From Pseudodesulfovibrio hydrargyri (GTDB lineage: Bacteria; Desulfobacterota; Desulfovibrionia; Desulfovibrionales; Desulfovibrionaceae): a stretch of DNA of 64,000 nucleotides. Positions 34,944 to 42,861 of this stretch are shown in pieces (the first letter of the stretch is position 1; each line of letters opens with the position of its first letter). The DNA lies in contig NZ_LKAQ01000004.1 of NCBI RefSeq assembly GCF_001874525.1, forward strand, positions 2,075,590 to 2,139,589. Direction: 5' to 3'. The translations under genes were made by a program, and so were the position numbers. The notes under the pieces were generated by a model. The model did no database searches, was not told the DNA's origin, and saw only the letters and a program-made list of their open reading frames with translations.

Positions 34944-34963
34944 TTCCATACTTGGGAGAGAAA

Positions 34964-36082
34964 ATGATGAAAAATATTGTTTTGATATTGGCGTTGACCA
35001 TCTTTGTGGCCGGTTGCGGAGACGGCGAGAAGGTCGTCAAGCCCGAGGCGGTGCGCCCTGTGCGGGTGTTCACCACGGACGGGACCGTCCAATTGGATTC
35101 ACGGACCTACCCCGGCAAGGTGAAGGCCTCCAAGGAGGCGACCCTAGCCTTTCGCCTGTCCGGCGAAGTGGTGGAATTGAAGGTCAACGAGGGCGATTTC
35201 GTGCGCAAGGGCCAGCTGATCGCCATGCTGGACCAGCGGGACTACCGCGCCGCCGTGGCGGACTACGAGGCGCAATTGGTCGGCGCCCGGTCCACCCTGC
35301 GGGAGGCCAAGCTCAACATCCAGCGCAACAGCACCCTTCTTCAGGAAAAGATTGTCTCCCAGAGCACCTTCGATACGGCGCAAAGCAACTACGAGACCAG
35401 CCGGGCCAGAGTGCTTTCCCTGGAGCAGACCTTGCGCCGGGCGAAATTGAACCTTCTTTACACGGAATTGACCGCCCCCTTTGATGGGGTCGTCGCCAGA
35501 AGGTACATTTCGAACCATGAATTCGTTCAGGCCCAGGAGTCCATCGTCGATCTGGAAGACATCTCCTCCCTGGACATCGTCGTGGACGTGCCCGAAAACG
35601 TGTGGGTCCGGGCGTTCAGCGAAGGGGATAAGGAAAAATCCAGCAATATCGCAAGTTTCGAGTCTCTTCCCGGCAAAACGTTTCCGCTCCGTCTCAAGGA
35701 GTACCAGACCAACTCCGACCCCGGCACCCAGACCTACAAGGTGACCCTGACCATTGACGACGCGGAGGAATCCGGCGTGTATCCCGGCATGACAGCGGAG
35801 ATCAGCGGGGTGATGCAGGGGCCGGGCGCGGACACCTCCGTCAGCGTCCCGTTTCACGCTATCGTCGGGGACGCCAAAGGGGAGAAGTACGTCTGGATCC
35901 TGAACAAGGACAACACGGTCAGCAAGCGCGAAGTGGTTCTGGGGCGGATTTCCGATCTGGGCATGGCCCTGGTGACTTCGGGGCTCACTCCCGGGGAGAC
36001 CCTGGTGTCGGCCGGCGTGAACTATCTGCATGAAGGGCAGAAGGTGGAGACCCTGAAAGGGCGCATCGGAGGCCGTCAATGA
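34964..36082 (+). CDS. RND efflux periplasmic adaptor (membrane fusion) lipoprotein, 372 aa
   Basis: A short signal sequence with lipobox VAGC (Cys at about residue 20) anchors it to the inner membrane. Then come the usual HlyD/AcrA elements: a split biotinyl-lipoyl domain (FRLSGEVVELKVNEGDFVRKG and TAPFDGVVARRYI), a coiled-coil hairpin of about 70 residues between them, and beta-barrel and membrane-proximal domains. It joins the RND pump to an outer-membrane channel, which is not encoded here. GGGAGAG precedes ATG 34964. Its last four bases overlap the pump gene (ATGA). Confidence 0.93.
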   Translation: MMKNIVLILALTIFVAGCGDGEKVVKPEAVRPVRVFTTDGTVQLDSRTYPGKVKASKEATLAFRLSGEVVELKVNEGDFVRKGQLIAMLDQRDYRAAVADYEAQLVGARSTLREAKLNIQRNSTLLQEKIVSQSTFDTAQSNYETSRARVLSLEQTLRRAKLNLLYTELTAPFDGVVARRYISNHEFVQAQESIVDLEDISSLDIVVDVPENVWVRAFSEGDKEKSSNIASFESLPGKTFPLRLKEYQTNSDPGTQTYKVTLTIDDAEESGVYPGMTAEISGVMQGPGADTSVSVPFHAIVGDAKGEKYVWILNKDNTVSKREVVLGRISDLGMALVTSGLTPGETLVSAGVNYLHEGQKVETLKGRIGGRQ

Positions 36083-39000
36083 ACATTGCCGAGTATTCCA
36101 TCAGAAAGAGCACGGTCACCCTTGTCCTGACCCTATGCTTTCTCGTTGGCGGCGTCGCGGCCTTCATGAACATGCCGAGGCTGGAAGACCCCGACTTCAC
36201 CATCAAGGAAGCCCTGGTTATCACCAACTACCCCGGGGCGACACCCGAGGAAGTGGCCAACGAGGTCACCGACGTCATAGAAAGCGCCACCCAGCAGCTC
36301 GGGCAGCTGGACAAGGTGAGCTCCCAATCCAATCCCGGCCAGTCCATCGTCACGGTGGAAGTCAAGGAGAAGTACGACAAGGAGACCCTGCCCCAGGTCT
36401 GGGACGAACTGCGCCGCAAGATAAACGACGCGCAGGGCGAATTGCCTCCCGGAGCCGGACCGTCCCTGGTCGTGGACGATTTCAGCGACGTTTACGGCAT
36501 TCTCCTGTCCATCAGCGGAGACGGGTACTCCACGCAGGACATTCAGGACTTCGCCAAGTACCTGCGCAAGCAACTCCTGCTCGTGGACAACGTGGCCAAG
36601 ATCAGCCTTTGGGGCGAACAGCAGGAGAACGTGTATATCGAGATGTCCCGCGCCCGCATGAGCCGCATGGGCGTGACCATGGACGCCGTGACCGACACCC
36701 TGGCGCAGCGCAATCTCGTGGTCCCGGCGGGCAACGTGCGGGTGGGGCCCGAATACGTCCGCATCTCGCCGACGGGCGTCAAGCCCACGGTGAAGAGCCT
36801 CGGCGACCTGCTCATCGCCAATGCCGACGGGACCAACCTCGTGGCCCTCAAGGAGATCGCCGATATCAGCCGGGGGTATTCGGACACGCCCTCGCAGGTG
36901 ATGCGCTTCGACGGCAAGCCGGCCGTGGCCATGGGCATTTCCATGATCTCCACGGGCAACGTGGTGGAGCTGGGAAAGGCCATCGACCAGCGGCTTGAGG
37001 AACTCCAGAGCATGACCCCGGTGGGCATGCACATCAATACGGTCTACTATCAGCCCAAACGGGTCGAGCAGGCCATCTCGTCCTTCACCCTCAACCTGGC
37101 CGAGGCCGTGGCCATCGTCATCGTGGTCCTGCTCCTGTTCATGGGGCTGCAGAGCGGCGTGCTCATCGGCGTGATCCTGCTGATCACCATCTGCGGATCG
37201 TTCATCTTCATCGAGATGGCCGGCGTGGCCCTTGAGCGCATCTCCCTGGGGGCGTTGATCATCGCCCTGGGCATGCTGGTGGACAACGCCATCGTGGTGG
37301 TCGAGGGCATCCTCATCCGCTATCAGGGGGGCGAGGACCGCGTTAAGGCCTGCGCCGACGTGGTGGATCAGAACATGTGGCCGCTGCTGGGCGCGACCGT
37401 CATCGCGATCATGGCCTTTGCCGGCATCGGCCTGAGCGAGGAGTCGGTCGGCGAGTTCTGCAACTCCCTGTTCATCGTCCTGTGCGTCTCCCTGTTCATG
37501 AGCTGGGTGACGGCGGTGACCGTGACCCCGCTTCTGTGCAAGCTGTTTCTCCATCCCAAGCCCCGCGGGGCCGAAGAGGATCCCTATGGCGGGGGCATCT
37601 TCCGCTTCTACAGGCGGTGCCTGGAGGCCTGCATGAGACACCGTCTGACGACGGTGGGGGTGCTCATCGGCATGCTGGCGGTATCGATCTACGGATTCGG
37701 CTTCGTCAAGCAGTCCTTTTTCCCGAACTCCACCCAACCGAGGTTCTTCCTCCACTACTGGCTGCCCCAGGGGAGCGATATCCGCCACACCAGCGAGCAG
37801 ATATCCGAAATCGAGGCCATGCTCATGAAGGACGAGCGCGTCAAGTCGGTGGCGACCTTCGTGGGCGAGGGCGCGCCCCGCTTCATCCTCACCTATACTC
37901 CGGAGAAGACCAATTCGTCCTACGGGCTGTTGCTGGTCGAGGTCGAGAATTACGAGCAGGTCGATGCCGTCCTGGCCGAATACAGGGACAAGGTCGACAG
38001 GCAGTATCCGGACTCCGAGGCCAAATTCAAGAAGTTCCGCCTCGGACCGGGCCGGGACGCCCCCATCGAGGTCCGCTTCAGCGGCCCGGACACCAAGGTC
38101 CTGCGCGAACTCTCGCTTAAGGCCCAGAAGATCATGCACGCCTCCGGGAACGCCCGGTCCATACGCGACAACTGGCGTCAGCCCGTCAAGGTGATCCGGC
38201 CGGTCCTTTCCGAAACGCCGGCCAAGCGGGCGGGCATCACGCGTCCGGCCCTGGCCGACGCCCTGAACACCTTCTTCAACGGCACCCAGATCGGGGTGTA
38301 CCGGGAGAACGACAATCTGCTTCCCATCGTCCTGCGTCCGCCGGCCGACGAGCGGAACAACGTGCATGAACTCGGCAACGTCCAGGTCTTCAGCCCGACG
38401 GCCGGGCGCATGATCCCCATGGAGGAGGTCGTCTCCGAGATGCGCACGGAAATGGACTTCGGCATTATCCGCTCCCGGAACCGCATGCTGACCATCACGG
38501 CCTCCTGTGACCCGATCGAGGGCTTGCCTTCGACGCTGCTCGCGGAATTGATGCCGCGCATCGAGGCGATAAAACTGCCGACGGGCTACTTCATGGAATG
38601 GGGCGGCGAATACGAGGATTCGAACGACGCGCAGCAGAGCCTGGCCAAGGGAGTCATCCTGCCCACGATCATCATGGTTCTGATGACGGTCCTGCTCTTC
38701 AACAAGATCCGCAATCCCCTCGTCATCTGGCTGACGGTCCCGCTGGCCATCATCGGCGTGACCGCCAGCCTGCTCGCCTCCGGCCAACCCTTCGGGTTCA
38801 TGGCCCTGCTGGGTTTCCTGAGCCTGTCGGGCATGCTCATCAAGAACGCGATTGTCCTGCTCGATCAGATCATGCTGGAACTGATGAAAGGCAGGCCGCC
38901 GTACCTGGCCATCGTGGAGTCGGCGGTCAGCAGGATCAGGCCGGTGGCCATGGCCGCGGCCACGACCATACTGGGCATGCTCCCGCTCATGTTCGATCCG

Positions 39001-39120
39001 TTCTTCTCGGCCATGGCCGTGACCATCATGGGCGGCCTGATGTTCGCCACCATCCTGACGCTGATCGTGGTTCCCGTGCTCTTCGCCATGTTCCACCGGA
39101 TCCGCAACCCGGGAGATTAA
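36079..39120 (+). CDS. RND-family efflux transporter (AcrB/MdtB-like inner-membrane pump), 1013 aa
   Basis: Twelve-transmembrane proton-driven pump: TM1 at residues 10-30, a large periplasmic loop, TM2-6 from about 335 with the signature GALIIALGMLVDNAIVVVEGI (proton-relay Asp in the GMLVDNA motif), a second periplasmic loop after about 540, and TM8-12 at 860-1005. The length is normal. Similarity is to the broad-specificity AcrB/MexF-like clade rather than heavy-metal CzcA pumps. It is co-transcribed with the adaptor under the TetR operator. No TolC-type gene follows, so an outer-membrane factor must be shared. Confidence 0.94.
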   Translation: MNIAEYSIRKSTVTLVLTLCFLVGGVAAFMNMPRLEDPDFTIKEALVITNYPGATPEEVANEVTDVIESATQQLGQLDKVSSQSNPGQSIVTVEVKEKYDKETLPQVWDELRRKINDAQGELPPGAGPSLVVDDFSDVYGILLSISGDGYSTQDIQDFAKYLRKQLLLVDNVAKISLWGEQQENVYIEMSRARMSRMGVTMDAVTDTLAQRNLVVPAGNVRVGPEYVRISPTGVKPTVKSLGDLLIANADGTNLVALKEIADISRGYSDTPSQVMRFDGKPAVAMGISMISTGNVVELGKAIDQRLEELQSMTPVGMHINTVYYQPKRVEQAISSFTLNLAEAVAIVIVVLLLFMGLQSGVLIGVILLITICGSFIFIEMAGVALERISLGALIIALGMLVDNAIVVVEGILIRYQGGEDRVKACADVVDQNMWPLLGATVIAIMAFAGIGLSEESVGEFCNSLFIVLCVSLFMSWVTAVTVTPLLCKLFLHPKPRGAEEDPYGGGIFRFYRRCLEACMRHRLTTVGVLIGMLAVSIYGFGFVKQSFFPNSTQPRFFLHYWLPQGSDIRHTSEQISEIEAMLMKDERVKSVATFVGEGAPRFILTYTPEKTNSSYGLLLVEVENYEQVDAVLAEYRDKVDRQYPDSEAKFKKFRLGPGRDAPIEVRFSGPDTKVLRELSLKAQKIMHASGNARSIRDNWRQPVKVIRPVLSETPAKRAGITRPALADALNTFFNGTQIGVYRENDNLLPIVLRPPADERNNVHELGNVQVFSPTAGRMIPMEEVVSEMRTEMDFGIIRSRNRMLTITASCDPIEGLPSTLLAELMPRIEAIKLPTGYFMEWGGEYEDSNDAQQSLAKGVILPTIIMVLMTVLLFNKIRNPLVIWLTVPLAIIGVTASLLASGQPFGFMALLGFLSLSGMLIKNAIVLLDQIMLELMKGRPPYLAIVESAVSRIRPVAMAAATTILGMLPLMFDPFFSAMAVTIMGGLMFATILTLIVVPVLFAMFHRIRNPGD

Positions 39121-39162
39121 CCGCTAAAAAAACGGCCGAGCCCCCAGGCCGTTCAATAGGAA

Positions 39163-39203
39163 AACGCCCCGCAGGGATATGTGTCCCTGCGGGGCGTTCG
39201 TTT
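39163..39203. terminator. Strong terminator after the RND operon
   Basis: A 15-bp perfect stem (AACGCCCCGCAGGGA at 39163-39177 with its complement at 39184-39198) and a 6-nt loop, flanked by A-run and T-run (CGTTTTC). A smaller hairpin, ACGGCC...GGCCGT, lies just before it at 39131-39152. The strong hairpin could stop transcription from both sides. Confidence 0.88.
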
Positions 39204-39267
39204 TCAGAAAGCGGAGGTCGGATCGGACCGGCGCTCTGACGAAACTGTTTTGATATGCCGACCGTTG

Positions 39268-39489
39268 TTAGGTCCACCAGATCATGCGCGCGGGCGGGTT
39301 GCCGGTGCGCGTGAAGTCGTCGCCGTTCTCCTGGAGCACCTCGTCCAGTTCCTCGGCCGTGAAATCGTAACCGTCCTCTTTGGCGGTTTCCACGAAGGCT
39401 TCCTTGGTGGCGATGGCGTTGTATTTGGTCTTTACGGTCTTATCCTCACCGCCTGCGATCAGCAGGCGTTCCACTTCTTTCTTGGACAT
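39268..39489 (-). CDS. Nif11-domain small protein, 73 aa
   Basis: The N-terminal 55 residues match the Nif11 / nitrile-hydratase-like leader family pattern: a short helix (MSKKEVERLLIAGGED) and then KEAFVETAKEDGYDFTAEEL, ending in the typical acidic EELDEVL helix. In RiPP systems such domains are leader peptides followed by a Gly-Gly site and a core. Here the tail (about 20 residues, ending ARMIWWT) has no Gly-Gly and no Cys, and no modification enzyme is nearby. It is therefore an orphan member with unknown role. ATG 39489 has AAGGAG eight bases upstream, preferred over a longer frame. Confidence 0.72.
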   Translation of the reverse strand: MSKKEVERLLIAGGEDKTVKTKYNAIATKEAFVETAKEDGYDFTAEELDEVLQENGDDFTRTGNPPARMIWWT

Positions 39490-39816
39490 GGCGATGCTCC
39501 TTTGGGGCAACAAATTGGGGTATGGCGCTATTCGGATCGGAAGAGCCGACAAGCATGGACAAGTACAGGCATGAAGCCGGACTCGGACAATGAATCAACT
39601 TTAGCTTGGGGCCGATATCACCGTCAAGTATCCGTTTTAGTCCGGGATTCAAGTTTTTCAAAAGAGACGGTGGAGGGCGGGGCGATGCGGTCCGGGATTG
39701 CCGCCGCCACGGCGAAGGAATGCGGATGTTTGACAATGCGTCAAACAGTTGTTTACCTGCTTTGGAATATCGATTCCAAAATAGCGCGACGCGCTCAAGC
39801 GACGAGGACGGACTCC
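39490..39816. promoter_or_regulatory. Divergent intergenic region with two perfect inverted repeats
   Basis: No gene in 327 bases. TTTGAC-AATGC-GTCAAA (39729-39745) includes a perfect TTGACA hexamer (39730-39735) that could be a -35 box for the lipoprotein gene. TTTGGAATATCGATTCCAAA (39761-39780; 8-bp arms) follows 15 bases later, 36 bases before the lipoprotein start. No good -10 is seen at standard spacing. Confidence 0.45.
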
Positions 39817-40428
39817 ATGGCATCCGATAGATTTGTGTTCAGGCTCTCCAGCGTTTTTGGCCGGTTCGCCCTGCTCCTGCTTCTGGCGGCCTGCGCCACG
39901 CATCCGTTGGGCATGAGCGACGAGGAGTGGGACCGGCTCACGCCGGAACAGCGGCTCGAGGCGCGCAGGCAGGACGAGCGGAACGAACTGGAGCGGCGGC
40001 GGCTGCGTCTGGAAGAGGAGCGGCAAAGGGAGCAGGCGCAAGAGCAGCGCGACGTGGCCGAAGGCATGATCCTCTCCTTTCGCCCGGAACGGGCCTACTG
40101 TATGGGCGGGGACAAGTGCGGCCGCGATTCCTTCGACGAACTCATCCTGTCCTTGCAGCGCATGGCCGCGGTCGATCGGGTGCTCTTCTTTGCCGACGAC
40201 AACATCGGAACAAAGCATGATGGCCTGGTCTCGGTCTACGCCGACGACGTGCTCGTCGCCCGCGACATCGACGTGAAGCGCAACGGGAAGTGGCATCAGG
40301 TCCTGGTCGGTCGCCCCGCGCGGAACATAACCCTGCGCGCCCAGGGCGACGACGAGGTTAGCGTTTATCAGGTCAAGGTGTACGGCAGCTGGCTTCAGGA
40401 CGGCGCCGACTACCTGATCGTGCGATGA
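39817..40428 (+). CDS. Putative lipoprotein with coiled coil, unknown function, 203 aa
   Basis: A signal peptide ends in the lipobox LAAC (residues about 21-28, ALLLLLAACATHP), giving a lipidated protein. A charged, heptad-like helical stretch (about residues 40-85: Arg/Glu/Gln-rich) forms a coiled coil. The C-terminal 110 residues alternate hydrophobic/charged and look like a small beta-sandwich (VSVYADDVLVARDIDV, NITLRAQGDDEVSVYQVKVYG). Two Cys (CMGGDKC) may form a disulfide. I do not recognise a family. The start ATG 39817 follows GAGGACGG. It stands alone between terminators. Confidence 0.7.
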   Translation: MASDRFVFRLSSVFGRFALLLLLAACATHPLGMSDEEWDRLTPEQRLEARRQDERNELERRRLRLEEERQREQAQEQRDVAEGMILSFRPERAYCMGGDKCGRDSFDELILSLQRMAAVDRVLFFADDNIGTKHDGLVSVYADDVLVARDIDVKRNGKWHQVLVGRPARNITLRAQGDDEVSVYQVKVYGSWLQDGADYLIVR

Positions 40429-40604
40429 GCCGGGGGCCCGGAACGGGCCGCTCCCGAAATGCCCGTTTTCGGGCAGGGCCTCGGATCCCAAGCCGATCTG
40501 TCGCTCCATATGCCGATTGGGCGTCTGCCTCCGCCCGCGATGCGCCGGACAAGGCTGAGTGCGGCCCCCGCCGGGAAAGGCGGGAGCCGCTGCTTTGGTG
40601 AAGG

Positions 40605-42347
40605 TTAGCCGAAGTGACGGCCGGTAATCATCGCCTTGATCAATGAGAACGCGCGTTTTCCGGTTGTCGTCATGTAGACGTGCAGCAGGAGGAACGCGAG
40701 ATAGCAGGCGGCCAGCACATAGTGGGCCGTGGCGAGGCCCCGGGGAGTGGCCCAGGGGACGACCCTGGCGGCCAGTTCGGGGACCAGCAGGAGCAGGCCC
40801 GAGCCCAGCATGACGAACATGCCCAGGCAGTACACCAGCAGGTAGGTCAGCTGTTGCACGGGATTCATGCGCTGGCTGGCGCTGACGTGATGGGGCTTGT
40901 CGTCGCCGCGGAAGATGCCGATCAGGTAGTAGTGGATCTGCCGCCAGAACCGGCGTCCCGTTCCCCGTTTGAACGGGATGTACTGGACGATGTCGCCGGA
41001 GAGCAGGCTGTAGAGCAGGAAGACCGCGAAGTTGGCCGTCAGCAGTCCGCCCGCCACGTCATGCACGTCCACGCTGAACTCCATGGGCAGGCTCAGCCAG
41101 CCGCCGGGGAAGTGGATGCTCAGGCCGGTGGCGAACAGTACCAGGAAGAGCAGCGCGTTGATCCAGTGGAGGATGCGCACCCACAGGGAGTATATCCGCT
41201 CTCCCGGAACATCCCTTTCGGCGGCCCCGCGTCCGGTGAAGACGCGCAGCAGGCCGTGCAGGACCAGGGCGGCCAGGACGGCCAGTAGGAAGAGGTTGGC
41301 CCTGCCGTCCAGCGCGGATGTCTGGCCCAGGCCGGGAACGTAGGCATCGCCGAAGGACCCGATGATTTCCCCTTCGGGGACGATCCGGTTGACAATGGCT
41401 CCGGTGGTGCCCGGGGCGATGTTCGCCTTTTGCATCTTGGCGATGAGTTCGGCGTCGTCGAAGAACCCCTTGCCCAGGAAGGCCCCTCCGCCGTTCCGGC
41501 TGTCCGTGTAGCCCGCGATGCGGGACACGAGAAGGGAGTCGTCCTTGTTGTGGCAGGCCGTGCAATCCCGTAGGGCCTTCTCCTTGGCCTGTATCTCGTG
41601 CACCTGCGCGTCGCCGTCCGCCGGGGTATGGCATTCGACGCACCGGACGCTGGCGAAGTGGCGGTCGCGGAAGGGGAGGAACTCGTGGGAGAGGTCCTGC
41701 GTGTAGACGGCCTTCCCGGTAAGTTCCTTGTAGTGGATGGCGCTGGTGTGGCAATCCACGCACGGCCGGTTGCTGTCCGCCACGGAGGCGGAATAGGAGT
41801 CCATGGCCGTCACTCGCCGCTGCGTGTGCGGGTTGTGGCAGTCCGTGCAGGTTATCTTGCTCCCCTGCTTTTCAAAGTGCCTGCTCTTGGCGATCTGTCG
41901 CCGGACGTGGTCGAAGGCCTTGTCATGGCAGTTCATGCACGAGGGCAGGGCCTCGCGATTCACGTTGTGCGGGATTTTTCCGAAGTCCTCGGGCGCGGCT
42001 TTGGGCGCGTGGCAGACCACGCATTCCATTCTTCCGTGGACGCTCCGGTCGTACCCGTTTTCCGGAATGTGGATGTCCAGCCCGGCGCCGCGCTCGGTGA
42101 CGGCCCTAAGGTCCGCCTTGCCGTGGCAGCCGAGGCACGTGTCGCGCCGGACGCCGTCGGGAAACCGCGCCGGCGCGGGCGCGGCCGGTGTGTCGGCCGA
42201 GGCCCCGTCGGCGGATTGCGGCGCGCTTCCCCTTACGGATACAGGGGCCGGATCGCCGCCCCCCGTATCCGCCCAGGCGCTGCGCAGCGGGGCCGTGCAG
42301 ACCATGAGCGCCATTACTACATATATACAATGACGGTACGTTTTCAC
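40605..42347 (-). CDS. Heptaheme cytochrome c fused to a cytochrome b561-type membrane domain, 580 aa
   Basis: A GTG start with GGAGG upstream is followed by a Sec signal peptide (about residues 1-26). The periplasmic part holds seven CxxCH haem c motifs (CLGCH, CVVCH, CMNCH, CTDCH, CVDCH, CVECH, CTACH). From about residue 350 a membrane domain of about five helices contains the His-bearing segments RILHWINALLFLVLFATGL and TAHYVLAACYLAFLLLHVY of b561/Ni-hydrogenase b-type subunits. It most likely oxidises menaquinol and passes electrons to the tetraheme protein encoded just upstream, then to the flavin subunit. Fusion of both quinol-oxidising and multi-haem relay parts in one chain is noteworthy. 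Confidence 0.88.
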   Translation of the reverse strand: MKTYRHCIYVVMALMVCTAPLRSAWADTGGGDPAPVSVRGSAPQSADGASADTPAAPAPARFPDGVRRDTCLGCHGKADLRAVTERGAGLDIHIPENGYDRSVHGRMECVVCHAPKAAPEDFGKIPHNVNREALPSCMNCHDKAFDHVRRQIAKSRHFEKQGSKITCTDCHNPHTQRRVTAMDSYSASVADSNRPCVDCHTSAIHYKELTGKAVYTQDLSHEFLPFRDRHFASVRCVECHTPADGDAQVHEIQAKEKALRDCTACHNKDDSLLVSRIAGYTDSRNGGGAFLGKGFFDDAELIAKMQKANIAPGTTGAIVNRIVPEGEIIGSFGDAYVPGLGQTSALDGRANLFLLAVLAALVLHGLLRVFTGRGAAERDVPGERIYSLWVRILHWINALLFLVLFATGLSIHFPGGWLSLPMEFSVDVHDVAGGLLTANFAVFLLYSLLSGDIVQYIPFKRGTGRRFWRQIHYYLIGIFRGDDKPHHVSASQRMNPVQQLTYLLVYCLGMFVMLGSGLLLLVPELAARVVPWATPRGLATAHYVLAACYLAFLLLHVYMTTTGKRAFSLIKAMITGRHFG

Positions 42348-42370
42348 AATTTCCTCCAGTACGGCATTCC

Positions 42371-42850
42371 CTACTTCTTGAACTTTTCGAAAGTGAAGCT
42401 ATGACAATCGGAGCACAGCACCTTGGAGGGCTGGTGCTCCTTGTGGCAGGTCGTGCACGGCACGTTCGTGCCGTAGTGGGGCGCGCTGTGGGGATTGCGT
42501 TCCAGCTTGGCCGTGACCTGGGCCATCTGCTCCGGGGTGCCGTGGCAGCGGATGCAGTTGGTGTCGTCCGGAGGAGACGTGGGCGCTTCGCCGGAGTGGC
42601 ACAACTGACAGTTGGTTCCGTTCTGGTGAATTTTCTTGTGATAGTCCTTGAGCGTGCGTTCGCCCAGCATGACGCGGACCGATTCCGCGAGTTGCGCCCC
42701 GGCGGAGGGGTTGTACCCCACCGCGTCGACGCTCTCGCCGTTGGGGCCGGTCTGGCCCTCGGGCGACTGCGAAAGGCCCTCGGTGGCGACGATTCCCCAG
42801 GCGGCGGCGCCGATGGCCAGGGTCGCGGCTAAGATCATCAAGCGTTTCAT
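42371..42850 (-). CDS. Periplasmic tetraheme cytochrome c, 159 aa
   Basis: A signal peptide (MKRLMILAATLAIGAAAWG...) and four CxxCH motifs (CQLCH, CIRCH, CTTCH, CSDCH), spaced as in the haem domain of flavocytochrome c fumarate reductases, here as a separate protein. It is the electron donor to the flavin subunit encoded 12 bp upstream. ATG 42850 has GGGGAAGAG before it; a longer in-frame extension overlaps the flavin gene and is rejected. The next gene, the heptaheme-b561 protein, begins 23 bp after its stop. Confidence 0.92.
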   Translation of the reverse strand: MKRLMILAATLAIGAAAWGIVATEGLSQSPEGQTGPNGESVDAVGYNPSAGAQLAESVRVMLGERTLKDYHKKIHQNGTNCQLCHSGEAPTSPPDDTNCIRCHGTPEQMAQVTAKLERNPHSAPHYGTNVPCTTCHKEHQPSKVLCSDCHSFTFEKFKK

Positions 42851-42861
42851 TCTCTTCCCCC

